Positions 31,869 through 41,114 of a DNA stretch of 64,000 nt are shown piece after piece. The position numbers were made by a program, and so were the translations under genes. The stretch lies in NCBI RefSeq assembly GCF_003626635.1, contig NZ_RAZT01000021.1, positions 1-64,000 on the forward strand. The letters are read 5' to 3'. The notes beneath the pieces were generated by a model. That model worked only from the letters and a program-made list of their open reading frames with translations, did not search any database and was not told where the DNA came from. The stretch comes from Micromonospora musae (lineage in GTDB: Bacteria; Actinomycetota; Actinomycetes; Mycobacteriales; Micromonosporaceae). How positions within the stretch are numbered: position 1 is the stretch's first letter; every line of letters starts with the position of its first letter.

Positions 31869-32786
31869 ATGACCGGGACCGAGCCGAGCGCACGCCGGGT
31901 GCTACGCCCCCCGGCGGAGTACCGGCTCGCCGGTTCGGTACGCCCGCTGACCTTCACCCCGTACGACCCGTGCGCCCGGATCGTCGACGGCGCGCTCTGG
32001 TGGGCCACCCGCACGCCGGCCGGCCCGGCCACGCTCACCCTCCGTCCGGTCGCCGGCGAGCTGGCGGCCGAGGGGTACGGGCCGGGCGCCGAGTGGGTGG
32101 TGGAGCGGGCGGACGCCCTCGCCGGTCTCCGCGACGACCTGACCGGTTTCGCCGAACTCGCGGCGACGCACCCGGTGGTGGCCCGGCTCGCCCGCGAGTA
32201 CCGCGGAGTGCGGATGCCTACCACCGGGCTGGTCTTTCCTCAGGTGCTCCGGGCGGTCTACGCGCAGAAGGTCACCGGCAAGGAGGCGTACCGGGCCTAC
32301 TCCGCGACGGTCCGGCACTTCCGCGAACCCGCGCCCGGCCCGGTGCCCCTGCTGCTCCCGCCGGAGCCGGCGACGATCGCCGCCGCCCCCTACTGGGTCT
32401 TCCACCCGTTCGGCGTCGAGCAGCGCCGGGCCGAGACGCTGCGCCGCGCGGCCGCCGTCGCCGACCGGCTGGAACGGTGCGCGGACTCCACCGAGGCGAC
32501 CCGCCTGCTGACCGCCGTTCCCGGGATCGGCCCCTGGACGGCCGCCGAGGTGGTCCGGGTGGCGTTCGGCGACCCGGACGCGGTGAGCGTCGGCGACTAC
32601 CACGTGCCGAACACGGTGGCCTGGGCCCTCGCCGGCGAGCCCCGAGCCGACGACGCCCGGATGCTCGCCCTGCTGGAGCCGTTCCGCGGGCACCGGGGCC
32701 GGGTCTGCGTACTGCTGGAGTCGGCCGGCGTCCGGGCGCCGAAGTACGGTCCGCGGGCGCCCCTGCGCTCCTTCGCCCGGTACTGA
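31869..32786 (+). CDS. DNA-3-methyladenine glycosylase (AlkA/HhH-GPD type)
   Basis: 305-residue base-excision repair glycosylase. The helix-hairpin-helix is VPGIGPWTAAEV (217-228) and the catalytic aspartate is Asp243 in SVGDYHVPN, as in AlkA and OGG1-type enzymes. The N-terminal ~110 residues form the AlkA-like beta domain. It removes alkylated bases. The nearby ATP-dependent DNA ligase (33175) and LigD polymerase-domain gene (44413) are also repair genes but not in the same operon. Confidence 0.87.
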   Translation: MTGTEPSARRVLRPPAEYRLAGSVRPLTFTPYDPCARIVDGALWWATRTPAGPATLTLRPVAGELAAEGYGPGAEWVVERADALAGLRDDLTGFAELAATHPVVARLAREYRGVRMPTTGLVFPQVLRAVYAQKVTGKEAYRAYSATVRHFREPAPGPVPLLLPPEPATIAAAPYWVFHPFGVEQRRAETLRRAAAVADRLERCADSTEATRLLTAVPGIGPWTAAEVVRVAFGDPDAVSVGDYHVPNTVAWALAGEPRADDARMLALLEPFRGHRGRVCVLLESAGVRAPKYGPRAPLRSFARY

Positions 32787-32825
32787 GGCGTCCGGGCCAC
32801 ACCCCGGGGCCGGCGCCGGCTCGGC

Positions 32826-33038
32826 TCAGGCGGCCTCGCGCAGGTCGGCGAGGGTGAGGGAGGTACGTCGGCGCAGCAGCTCCTCCAGCTCGGTGACCGA
32901 GCCGACCTCGCCGAGCACGTTCTTGCCGCCGCCGAACTGTCGCGGGTAGCGGTGCACCAGCCGGTAGCGGTAGCGGCCACGGACCAGCTCGACGCTGACC
33001 CGGTACCGCCCGCAGCAGGCGCAGCTCCACTCCGGCAC
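32826..33038 (-). CDS. Small hypothetical protein with N-terminal Cys pair
   Basis: 70 residues beginning MPEWSCACCGRYRV, with three Cys (6, 8, 9), then an Arg/Tyr-rich segment and a Leu/Glu/Arg helix (ELEELLRRR). I do not recognise the family. It is convergent with the glycosylase gene and divergent from the ligase gene. GTG 33038 has only a weak GCGAG site upstream; the palindrome AGCTCTGAGCT (33050-33060) is just before it. Third-position GC supports coding in this frame. Confidence 0.6.
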   Translation of the reverse strand: MPEWSCACCGRYRVSVELVRGRYRYRLVHRYPRQFGGGKNVLGEVGSVTELEELLRRRTSLTLADLREAA

Positions 33039-33174
33039 CTCGCGAAACTAGCTCTGAGCTGCGGTTATACGATTCGCCCGGGGCGTGACGAGGAGGACGG
33101 CGCGGGACGCCACACGCACCGCCCGGCGGTGATGTGCCTCACGGTTGTCGGTGCCTTCTGGTTGACTGGTCGCC

Positions 33175-34287
33175 GTGGAGCTGCCCATCAACCCACCGGT
33201 CGAGCCGATGCTGGCCAAGAGCGTCCCGCGGATCCCCACCGCGCCCGGGATGACGTACGAGCCGAAGTGGGACGGCTTCCGGTGCATCGTCTTCCGCGAC
33301 GGCGACGAGGTGGAGCTGGCCAGCCGGGGCGGCAAGTCGATGACCCGCTACTTCCCGGAGGTGGTCGAGCAGGCCCGGCGGCAGTTGCCGGAGCGCTGCG
33401 CCGTCGACGGGGAGCTCATCGTGATCCGCCGGGACGGCCCGGGCGGGCAGCCGCGGCTCGACTTCGAGCTGCTGGGCCAGCGCATCCACCCGGCCGCGTC
33501 GCGGGTGAAGCTGCTGGCCGAGACGACCCCCGCCGACTTCGTCGCCTTCGACCTGCTGGCCATCGGCGACGAGGCGCTGCTCGACCAGCCCTACCGGCAG
33601 CGCCGGGCCCGGCTGAAGGAGGCGCTGGCCGGCGTACGCCCACCGATGCACGTCACCCCGGTCACCACCGACCCGGAGACGGCGCAGCAGTGGTTCGACG
33701 TCTTCGAGGGCGCCGGGCTGGACGGGCTGATCGTGAAGCCGGCCGACCTGCCGTACGAGCCGGGCAAGCGACTCATGTTCAAGGTCAAACACGCCCGCAC
33801 GGCCGACGTGGTGGTGGCCGGCTTCCGCTGGCACAAGTCCGGCCCGGTGGTCGGCTCGCTGCTGCTCGGCCTCTACGACGACGGGATGCTGCACCACGTC
33901 GGGGTCAGCGCGTCGTTCAGCATGGCCCGCCGCAAGGAGCTGCTCGACGAGCTGGCCCCCTACCGGGACACCGGTGGCGAGCACCCCTGGGTGCACGGCG
34001 ACCACGAGCGCGGGCAGCGCATCCCGGGCGGGGTGAGCCGGTGGACCGGCACCAAGAACCTCGAGTGGGAGCCGCTGCGGCCGGAGCTGGTGCTCGAGGT
34101 CGGCTACGACGCGATGGAGGGCGACCGGTTCCGGCACACCGCCCAGTTCGTCCGCTGGCGGCCCGACCGCGATCCCCGGTCCTGCCGCTACGACCAGCTC
34201 GACCGGCCGATCCGGTTCGACGTCGACCAGGTGCTGCGCGGCGACCCGACGGCCACCGTGACGCCGGCCCCCGCCGGCCCGGCGTAG
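33175..34287 (+). CDS. ATP-dependent DNA ligase (LigC/LigD ligase-domain type)
   Basis: 370-residue ligase. The AMP-accepting lysine is Lys31 in EPKWDGFR; other nucleotidyltransferase motifs follow (DGELIV, FVAFDLL, DGLIVKP, MFKVKH), and an OB-fold domain covers about 220-350. It lacks nuclease and polymerase domains, so it is a stand-alone ligase like mycobacterial LigC. The separate LigD-type polymerase gene at 44413-45441 suggests divided end-joining or gap-repair functions; no Ku gene is in the window. GTG 33175 is the likely start. The preceding 130 bp hold no gene. Confidence 0.9.
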   Translation: MELPINPPVEPMLAKSVPRIPTAPGMTYEPKWDGFRCIVFRDGDEVELASRGGKSMTRYFPEVVEQARRQLPERCAVDGELIVIRRDGPGGQPRLDFELLGQRIHPAASRVKLLAETTPADFVAFDLLAIGDEALLDQPYRQRRARLKEALAGVRPPMHVTPVTTDPETAQQWFDVFEGAGLDGLIVKPADLPYEPGKRLMFKVKHARTADVVVAGFRWHKSGPVVGSLLLGLYDDGMLHHVGVSASFSMARRKELLDELAPYRDTGGEHPWVHGDHERGQRIPGGVSRWTGTKNLEWEPLRPELVLEVGYDAMEGDRFRHTAQFVRWRPDRDPRSCRYDQLDRPIRFDVDQVLRGDPTATVTPAPAGPA

Positions 34288-34320
34288 CCTGGCCGCGAGA
34301 CGACCACGGAGGGCCCACTC

Positions 34321-35916
34321 GTGTCCCGCACCACCGACCGGCTCCGCCGAGTCCGCCTGCTCCTCGCCGGCTTCGCCGTTGCCGCGCTGCTCACCGCCGG
34401 CTGCACGTTGCCGACGTTCGCGCCCCGCGTCGAATCCGCCGGGGAACCCGCCGCCCCGGCCGCCTCCCCCGGCACCGCGCCGACCTGGCGGGCCTGTCCC
34501 GAGGTCGCCGACGACCTGGTCGGGCGGGGCGCGCCCGACATGCGCTACGAGTGCGCGCGGATCGCGGTACCCCGCAACTGGGGCACCGGCACCGGGGCCA
34601 CCGCGGGCCCCGGCACCGGCGAGACGTTCGAGATCGCCCTGCTGCGGGCCCGCTCCACCAAGCAGCACGACCGGATCGGCTCGCTGGTGCTCAATCCGGG
34701 CGGCCCGGGTGGGTCCGGGGTGGACACCGCGGTCTTCCTCTCCTTCGGGCCGGCGTTCGGCGGGCTCCCCCCGGCGGTGACCGAGCGCTTCGACATCGTC
34801 GGGTTCGATCCGCGCGGGGTGCAGCGCTCCAGCCCCATCGAGTGCATCTCCGACGGCGACCTGGATGCGAGCTTCGGCTACGACCCCGATCCGCGCAGCC
34901 AGGAGGCGTTCGACGGCTTCGCGGCGTTGAACCGGAAGATCGGTCAGGGCTGCGGCGCGAAGTACGGCGACCAGTTGCCGCTCTACGGCACCGAGCAGGC
35001 GGCCCGGGACATGGACGCGGTACGCGCCGCCGTCGGCGACGACAAACTCACCTACCTCGGCTACTCGTACGGCACGCTGCTCGGCGCCACGTACGCCCAG
35101 CTCTATCCGCAGCGGATTCGGGCGCTCGTGCTCGACGGGGCGGTCGACCCGCGGCAGGGGCTGGTGGCCGGCTCGGAGAGCCAGGCGAAGGGCTTCGAGC
35201 GGGCGTTCACGAACTTCACCCGCTGGTGCGCGGCGAACGCCGGGCGCTGCCCGATCGCCCCGGACGCCCGGGCCGCCGTGACCTCGGCGATCGAGAAGGC
35301 GCGAGTCTCCCCGGTACGCGGCGACGACGGGCGGGAGGCGACCGCGGGTTGGGTCTTCTACGCGATCATCTCCTCCCTCTACACCGAGACGGGCTGGCAG
35401 GAGCTGGCCCGCGCCATCGACAGGTTGGAGGGCGGGGACCCCAAGGACGTGTTCCGCCTCGCCGACGCGTACGCCGGGCGCGGCAGCGACGGTCACTACT
35501 CGAACCTGTTCGACGCCAACCTGGCGGTCAACTGCGCCGACGAGGACGAGAAGCCGAGCCTGACGCAGATCCGCGAGCTGCAGTCGAAGTGGCGGGCGCA
35601 GTACCCACTCTTCGGTCCGGCGCTGGCGGTGGGTCTGCTCGCCTGCGCCGAGTGGCCGGGCGGGCGGGACCCGTACCCGACCGGCGCGGCGGCGGGCGCA
35701 CCGCCGATCGTGGTGGTGGGCACCACGGGCGACCCCGCCACCCCCTACGAGCAGACCGGGGCGCTCGCCTCGATGCTCGGGGTGGGCCGGGTGCTCACCT
35801 GGGAGGGTGAGGGGCACACCGCCTACCCGCAGACCGTCTGCGTCACCGACGCGGTGGACGCCTACCTGATCGACCTCACGGTGCCCCGCGAAGGGCTGCG
35901 CTGCCCGGCCCGCTGA
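34321..35916 (+). CDS. Secreted alpha/beta hydrolase, tripeptidyl aminopeptidase (TAP)-like lipoprotein
   Basis: 531-residue exported hydrolase. The lipobox LTAGC (Cys28) ends the signal peptide. NPGGPGGSG (125-133) forms the oxyanion region, GYSYG (247-251, nucleophile Ser249) the elbow, and the C-terminal TAP-like domain supplies the acid and base, with GDPATPYE and WEGEGHTAY near the end. Such enzymes of the S33 family release short peptides from N-termini, or hydrolyse esters. GTG 34321 has GGAGGG seven bases upstream and a TAGCCT -10 at 34285-34290. Confidence 0.87.
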   Translation: MSRTTDRLRRVRLLLAGFAVAALLTAGCTLPTFAPRVESAGEPAAPAASPGTAPTWRACPEVADDLVGRGAPDMRYECARIAVPRNWGTGTGATAGPGTGETFEIALLRARSTKQHDRIGSLVLNPGGPGGSGVDTAVFLSFGPAFGGLPPAVTERFDIVGFDPRGVQRSSPIECISDGDLDASFGYDPDPRSQEAFDGFAALNRKIGQGCGAKYGDQLPLYGTEQAARDMDAVRAAVGDDKLTYLGYSYGTLLGATYAQLYPQRIRALVLDGAVDPRQGLVAGSESQAKGFERAFTNFTRWCAANAGRCPIAPDARAAVTSAIEKARVSPVRGDDGREATAGWVFYAIISSLYTETGWQELARAIDRLEGGDPKDVFRLADAYAGRGSDGHYSNLFDANLAVNCADEDEKPSLTQIRELQSKWRAQYPLFGPALAVGLLACAEWPGGRDPYPTGAAAGAPPIVVVGTTGDPATPYEQTGALASMLGVGRVLTWEGEGHTAYPQTVCVTDAVDAYLIDLTVPREGLRCPAR

Positions 35917-35954
35917 CCGCACGCATGCCGGCGGATCAGCCGTGATCGCTGTGA

Positions 35955-35960
35955 GAGGCT
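35955..35960 (+). promoter_or_regulatory. -10-like box GAGGCT, leaderless spacing
   Basis: GAGGCT begins 12 bp before ATG 35967, one base away from TAGGCT found at two other genes. Confidence 0.3.
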
Positions 35961-35966
35961 CGCCGC

Positions 35967-36419
35967 ATGGCTGATGTGATCTTCCGGGAGGCGGTCCGGG
36001 CGGACCTGCCCGCCGTGGTCGCCCTGCTCGCCGACGACGTGCTCGGCAGGGCGCGCGACTTCACCGTGGTCGACGCCGCGTACGAGAAGGCGTTCGCCGA
36101 CATCACGGCCGACCCGCGCAACCAGTTGATCGTCGCCGAGGCCGGCGACGAGCTGCTCGGCTGCTACCAGGTCACCTACGTCCCCGGCCTGGGGCGGCAC
36201 GGCACCGAACGGGCGCTGATCGAGGCGGTCCGGGTCCGGTCGGACCAGCGTGGCCAGGGGCTGGGCCGGCAGATGATGACCTTTGCGATCGACCGGGCGC
36301 GCGAGCACGGCTGCGGCCTGGTGCAGCTCACCACCGACAAGTCCCGCCAGGACGCGCACCGCTTCTACCAGGCCCTCGGCTTCGTGCCGAGCCACGAGGG
36401 CATGAAGCTACCCCTCTGA
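35967..36419 (+). CDS. GNAT family N-acetyltransferase
   Basis: 150-residue acetyltransferase. It has the classical acetyl-CoA loop QRGQGLGRQM preceded by VRVRSD, and the C-terminal HRFYQALGFVPSHEGMKL. The substrate is unknown; the pattern is close to enzymes that acetylate small amines or free amino acids. It is monocistronic. The 231 bp to the ABC cluster, which ends on the opposite strand, contain GC-rich hairpin-forming sequence and no gene. Confidence 0.82.
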   Translation: MADVIFREAVRADLPAVVALLADDVLGRARDFTVVDAAYEKAFADITADPRNQLIVAEAGDELLGCYQVTYVPGLGRHGTERALIEAVRVRSDQRGQGLGRQMMTFAIDRAREHGCGLVQLTTDKSRQDAHRFYQALGFVPSHEGMKLPL

Positions 36420-36650
36420 TCGGCCGCCGCGTCCCACCACGGGTCGGCCCACCCCCGGTCGGCCGTCCACCGGAGACCGGACCAGCCGGCCGACCTGACG
36501 CGCTCACCCGGCCGGCCCGTCGGCCCACCGCCATTATCGGCAGGGCGCTGCGCACGCCATGGTGGCCGCCGGGCCGACGGCCCGGTCGTGGCGGCCGCCC
36601 TGCGGCGAAGCCGAGCCCCACGACCGCGCCGTCGACGCGGGCCCGGCGGG

Positions 36651-37430
36651 TCAGCCGTCGACCAGGCGGCCGTCGCGCAGGGTGAGCGCGCGGTCGGCGA
36701 GTTCGATCAAATTGGGGTCGTGGGTGGCGACCAGGATGGTGGTGCCGCGCGCCTGCACCACCGCCCGCAGCAGGTCCATGATCGACCGGCCGGTCTCCGA
36801 GTCCAGCTGGCCGGTCGGCTCGTCGGCGATCAGCAGGTCCGGGTCGTTGGCGAGGGCACGGGCCACGGCCACCCGCTGCTGCTGCCCGCCGGAGAGCTCG
36901 TACGGCCGCTGCGCGGCGTGCCCACCGAGCCCGACCAGCTCGAGCAGCATGGCCACCCGCTCCTCCCGCTCGGCCGCCGGCACCTTGGCCAGCCGCAGCG
37001 GCACGCCGACGTTCTCGGCGGCGGAGAGGATCGGCACCAGACCGAACGTCTGGAAGATGAAGCCAACCGTGCCGCGCCGCAGCCGGAGCAGCTCCTTCTC
37101 CCCCGCGGCCGTCACGTCGTGCCCGGCCACCACCACCCGGCCGCTGTCCGGTCGGTCCAGGCCACCGATCAGGTTGAGCAGCGTGGTCTTGCCGGCACCG
37201 GAGCGACCCCGGACGGCGAGCAGCTCGCCCCGCACCGCGGTGAACGACACGTCGCGGACCGCGTGCACGGCGTGCTCGCCACGGCCGAAGGTGCGGCTGA
37301 CGCCCTCGACCCGGACCACCTCCTCGACGGGCCGCGTGGCGGTCGCGCCGACCAGCGCACTCACCGCCGTGCCGTCCCGGCCGCCTGCCGAGCCGTCGAC
37401 CCGGCCGCCCGTCCCGTTCCACCCGTTCAT
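36651..37430 (-). CDS. ABC transporter ATP-binding protein (MacB/LolD type)
   Basis: Last gene of a four-gene ABC operon, 259 residues. After a ~35-residue Gly/Thr-rich leader come Walker A (GRSGAGKTT), Q-loop (FQTFGLVP), signature (LSGGQQQRV), Walker B (LLIADEPTGQLD) and the switch His in THDPN. This is the LolD/MacB group that energises FtsX-type permeases. Its ATG overlaps the stop of the preceding ATPase gene (ATGA). With two large permeases and a second ATPase it should power extrusion or mechanotransduction in the envelope. Confidence 0.88.
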   Translation of the reverse strand: MNGWNGTGGRVDGSAGGRDGTAVSALVGATATRPVEEVVRVEGVSRTFGRGEHAVHAVRDVSFTAVRGELLAVRGRSGAGKTTLLNLIGGLDRPDSGRVVVAGHDVTAAGEKELLRLRRGTVGFIFQTFGLVPILSAAENVGVPLRLAKVPAAEREERVAMLLELVGLGGHAAQRPYELSGGQQQRVAVARALANDPDLLIADEPTGQLDSETGRSIMDLLRAVVQARGTTILVATHDPNLIELADRALTLRDGRLVDG

Positions 37431-38422
37431 GCCTCTGCCTTCCCCTCGGTGCGGGACTGGTCGCCCGGCCGCACCTCCACGTGGTCCGGTTCCAGGTTCA
37501 GCCGGACCCGGTCGCGCAACTCCAGCGCCTCCACGAACGCGGCCGGCAGCTGCATCCGGCCGGTCCGGTCGAGCACCGCGTACTCCTCGCTCACCAGCTC
37601 GGTGCTGCCGTCCGCCCCGATGCGAGCGGTCCGGCGTACCTCGGAGGCGGTCCGGCCGTCGCGGATCGCGACGGTCCGCCGGACCTGGGTGGCGACCGCC
37701 TGGTCGTGGGTGACCACGACGACGGTGACGCCCAGCTCGGCGTTGATGGTGCGCAGCGCCCCGAAGACCTCCGCGCCGGTGGCCTCGTCCAGCTCGCCCG
37801 TCGGCTCGTCGGCGAAGAGCACCTCCGGGTCGTTCGCCACGGCCACCGCGACCGCGCAGCGCTGCTGTTCGCCGCCGCTGAGCTGGCCCGGCCGCCGATC
37901 CGCGCAGTAGCCGACGCCGACCATCTCCAGCAGCTCCCGGGCCCGCTCACGTCGAGCCCGGCCGCCACGACGGCCGGCCAGCTGCATCGGCAGCTCCACG
38001 TTCTCCAACGCGGTCAGGTACGGCATCAGGTTGCGTCCGGTCTGCTGCCAGACGAAGCCGACGGTCTTGCGCCGGTAGCTCAGCCGCCGCTTCGTGGAGA
38101 GGTTGAGCAGGTCGTACCCGGCGACCCGGGCGATACCGGCGGTCGGGGTGTCCAGACCGGAGAGGATGTTGAGCAGGGTGGACTTGCCGGAGCCGGAGGC
38201 GCCGACGATCGCCACCAGCTCACCCCGGTCGATGACCAGGTCGAGGCCCTGGAGGGCGACCACCTCCACCCCCTCGGTCTTGAAGATGCGGACCAGCCCG
38301 TCGCAGACGATGTGTCCGCGCAGGCGGTCCCGGCCGCCGGCCCGCTCGGCCGCGCGCTGCGCGGCCCGCTTCTGAAGGTCGGCCAGGTCCGGCACGACAG
38401 GTGTCGCCGCGATAGCGGTCAT
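37427..38422 (-). CDS. ABC transporter ATPase with C-terminal AbrB-like domain
   Basis: 331 residues. The LolD/MacB-type ATPase core has Walker A GASGSGKST (74-82), signature LSGGEQQR (181-188) and Walker B VLFADEP (201-207). After the core, residues about 281-319 read like a SpoVT/AbrB swapped-hairpin domain: AVLDRTGRMQLP, then ALELRDRVRLNLE and HVEVRPG. An AbrB-like domain usually binds DNA or mediates dimerisation, so its fusion to a transporter ATPase is unusual. ATG 38422 has GGAGAG upstream and follows the permease stop by one base. Alternative: the tail is only a structural beta-hairpin extension. Confidence 0.82.
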   Translation of the reverse strand: MTAIAATPVVPDLADLQKRAAQRAAERAGGRDRLRGHIVCDGLVRIFKTEGVEVVALQGLDLVIDRGELVAIVGASGSGKSTLLNILSGLDTPTAGIARVAGYDLLNLSTKRRLSYRRKTVGFVWQQTGRNLMPYLTALENVELPMQLAGRRGGRARRERARELLEMVGVGYCADRRPGQLSGGEQQRCAVAVAVANDPEVLFADEPTGELDEATGAEVFGALRTINAELGVTVVVVTHDQAVATQVRRTVAIRDGRTASEVRRTARIGADGSTELVSEEYAVLDRTGRMQLPAAFVEALELRDRVRLNLEPDHVEVRPGDQSRTEGKAEA

Positions 38423-38423
38423 C

Positions 38424-41114
38424 TCAGCTCTCCTCTCCGAGCCGGAGCACCTCACCGAGGCGCAGCCGGCGGTTGTTCAAGGCCTCTATGGCGACCGCGA
38501 AGCCCAGGGCGAGCGCCCCGAGCGCGACGACCGCCGCCACCAGGCCGGGTTCGAACGCCACCTGGACCGGCACGCCGCTGGTGAAGGCGGAGAGGCCGAG
38601 CAGCGGCGTGAGCAGCAGCGGCAGCAGCGCGCCCACGAAGGCGCCGGTGAAGACCGCGACGCAGACCAGCGGGGCCAGCTCGAGCAGGAGCATCCCCCGC
38701 CACTGCCGGCGAGACAGGCCGAGCGTACGCAGCCGCGACAGCACCTGGCCGCGGGAGCGAGCCCCGGCCAGCACGGTGAACGCGATGGCGAGCAGACCGA
38801 GCAGGGTTCCGCCGGTCGCTCCGGAGACGAAGCCGAAGGCCAGCAGCCCGTTGGCCCCGCCCTCGCCCACCAGTCGGCGGGTCCCCGCCCAGGTCTGCAC
38901 CTCGACGCCGAGCGGTCGCGCGCCGCCCGACACCACGCCACCGCTCTGGTAGCGCTGCTGTCCCTCGTCGCCGGTCCGACGCAGCGCCTCGCTCGCCACT
39001 GCGTCGCCGGCGACCACGAATCCGGTGGGCACCGTGTCCGTGGGCCGCTGCGGCAACGCCTGCAACGGCAGCACGACGAACCGTTCGGCTCCCGGCGTCA
39101 CCAGCGGGAAGCTCTCCACCGTGCCGGCGACGCGGAACTCGTACCGCTGGCCCTGGACGGGGATGAACGCGGACCCGTTCAGGCCGGCCCGGGCGAGGTC
39201 GGCCGCGACCGCCGGAGAGACCAGCGCGGGCAGCGGACCCGCGCTCGCCCCGGTGTTCAACACCGGCGGTACGGAGACGTGGCGTCCGGCTTCCCGGCCG
39301 ACCCGGGCCAGCGCCGGGCCGTCGACCGCCAGGACATCCACCTGGCCGATGCCGGCGTCGAGGCCGGCGGCGCTGCGCGCCGGTCGGCCCGAATCGTCGA
39401 TCAGCGCCGCCACCGCCCGCACGCCGGGCAGGCCACTCAGTGCCGCCGCCGTGTCGGGGGCCAGCCGATCCCCGGTGACCAGGGCGTCGCCGGGAACCCG
39501 CTCGGCCGCCGCCCGGTCCCGGCTGGACTCGATCCCGGAGGAGACGACCGCGCAGAATCCGGCGGTGGCGATCGCCAGCACCACCACGACCAGCGGGGTG
39601 GCCACCATGGAGCGGCCGGCGCGGGCGGTGCCGAGGAAGGCGACGCTGCCCCGGGCCCGCGCCGCGAGCCGGCCGACCAGCCGAAGCGGCCACGGGTAGA
39701 GGCGCAGCACCAGCACCGCCACCGCCATCGCGAGCAGGACCGGCACCGCCACCAGCAGTGGATCCACCTCGCCGAGGGTCAGGCCACGTCGGCGCAGCAG
39801 CACCACGGCGAGCCCGGCCAGCACCAGCAGAGAACCCTCCACGGTGAGCCGCCGCGCGGACGGACGCAGCCGGACCAGGTCGCGGCGGTCGGCACCGCCC
39901 GAGGTGCCGAGCGCGGCGACGGGCAGGGTCAGGGCGACCAGCACGGTCGCCAGCACCGCGTACGGGCCGGTGGGGTCGGGGGCGCCGGGGACGAGCGTCC
40001 CCAGCAGCCAGCCGACGGCCGCGGCCGGGGCGGTCACCAGCAGCGATTCGGCGAGGGTGCGGCGGGCCACCGTGGTCGACCCGCCACCGCGCGCCCGCAC
40101 CAGGGCGAACTCGGCCCGGCGCCGGCGCGCCGCCAGTCCGGCCGCGAGGATCACCAGACCGGCCAGGGTGGCGAGCACCCCGGCGGCGATCACCGCGAGC
40201 AGCGTACGGGCCGAGGCGAGTCCGTCGCGGAACTCCCGCAGCGGCACGTCCACCCCCTGCACGACCTTCATCCCGGCCGGCAGCGTTCGCTCCAGGCGTT
40301 GCAGCTCGTCGATGGTGGCGTCCAGCCGTTTGGCGTCGACGGCGTCGGGGCTCACCCGGTACCGCCAGCTGTATGCGAGCGGCCAACCGTCGGCCGCTCG
40401 GTGGTCCAACGCGCCGATGGTGGTCAGGCCGACGGCGATGAACGGCTCACCGTCGCCCAGTGGCTCGGCCGCCCGCTGCAGCTGCGGCAGGCTGTCCCAG
40501 ACCCCGCCGGCTCTGTCGTTCGGGGTGAAGATCCCCACCACGACCACCGAGGCGGTGGGGAGGCCGCTGCCCGGCAGGGCGAGCCGCAGCTCACTGCCGA
40601 CCCGCAGGTCCAGCTTTCGAGCCGTCTCCTCGCTGAGCGCGATCTGCGTCGGCGCGTCGCGTGGCACGTCCTCCGCCGGCCAGCTCCCGTCGACCAGCGT
40701 GGCCGCGTCCGGCACCGTGGGCATGGCCCGCAGGCCGAGGTCGACCAGGAGGTTGTTCCGCTTCAGGTCCGGCCCGGTCAACCGGCCGCTCGGCGTGTCG
40801 GCGACGTACCAGCGCTCCGCCACCGTCTCCCGGACCTCGACCGGCATGGACTCCTGGAGGACGTCCAGCCGGCTCTGCCCGGCGCGCGCGCTGGACGGGA
40901 TCGAGCCCGTCGCGGACTGCCCGATGGTGTACGTGATGTCGCGCTGCGCCGGCAGCTGCTGGGCCATGTGCTCCCGCAGCCCCTGCTCGGTGAGCCGGTT
41001 GGCGACCCGGGGCACGCCGCTGACCAGCAGCGTGATGACCAGGGTCAGGACGCCGAGGAGCAGGAACTGCCCCCCGTACGCCCGGACCCGGCGGACGACC
41101 GCGCCGATGCTCAC
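38424..41114 (-). CDS. FtsX-type ABC transporter permease (second)
   Basis: 896-residue membrane protein. One helix near residues 18-35 is followed by a large extracytoplasmic region, then clusters of helices, including a long central hydrophobic block and a C-terminal FtsX domain of three to four helices (LLGLLAIAFTVLAG, GAFVGALLPLLLTPLLG). It pairs with the permease encoded just before it, with which it shares organisation and length class. GTG 41114 overlaps that gene's stop (GTGA). The cargo is unknown. Confidence 0.85.
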   Translation of the reverse strand: MSIGAVVRRVRAYGGQFLLLGVLTLVITLLVSGVPRVANRLTEQGLREHMAQQLPAQRDITYTIGQSATGSIPSSARAGQSRLDVLQESMPVEVRETVAERWYVADTPSGRLTGPDLKRNNLLVDLGLRAMPTVPDAATLVDGSWPAEDVPRDAPTQIALSEETARKLDLRVGSELRLALPGSGLPTASVVVVGIFTPNDRAGGVWDSLPQLQRAAEPLGDGEPFIAVGLTTIGALDHRAADGWPLAYSWRYRVSPDAVDAKRLDATIDELQRLERTLPAGMKVVQGVDVPLREFRDGLASARTLLAVIAAGVLATLAGLVILAAGLAARRRRAEFALVRARGGGSTTVARRTLAESLLVTAPAAAVGWLLGTLVPGAPDPTGPYAVLATVLVALTLPVAALGTSGGADRRDLVRLRPSARRLTVEGSLLVLAGLAVVLLRRRGLTLGEVDPLLVAVPVLLAMAVAVLVLRLYPWPLRLVGRLAARARGSVAFLGTARAGRSMVATPLVVVVLAIATAGFCAVVSSGIESSRDRAAAERVPGDALVTGDRLAPDTAAALSGLPGVRAVAALIDDSGRPARSAAGLDAGIGQVDVLAVDGPALARVGREAGRHVSVPPVLNTGASAGPLPALVSPAVAADLARAGLNGSAFIPVQGQRYEFRVAGTVESFPLVTPGAERFVVLPLQALPQRPTDTVPTGFVVAGDAVASEALRRTGDEGQQRYQSGGVVSGGARPLGVEVQTWAGTRRLVGEGGANGLLAFGFVSGATGGTLLGLLAIAFTVLAGARSRGQVLSRLRTLGLSRRQWRGMLLLELAPLVCVAVFTGAFVGALLPLLLTPLLGLSAFTSGVPVQVAFEPGLVAAVVALGALALGFAVAIEALNNRRLRLGEVLRLGEES

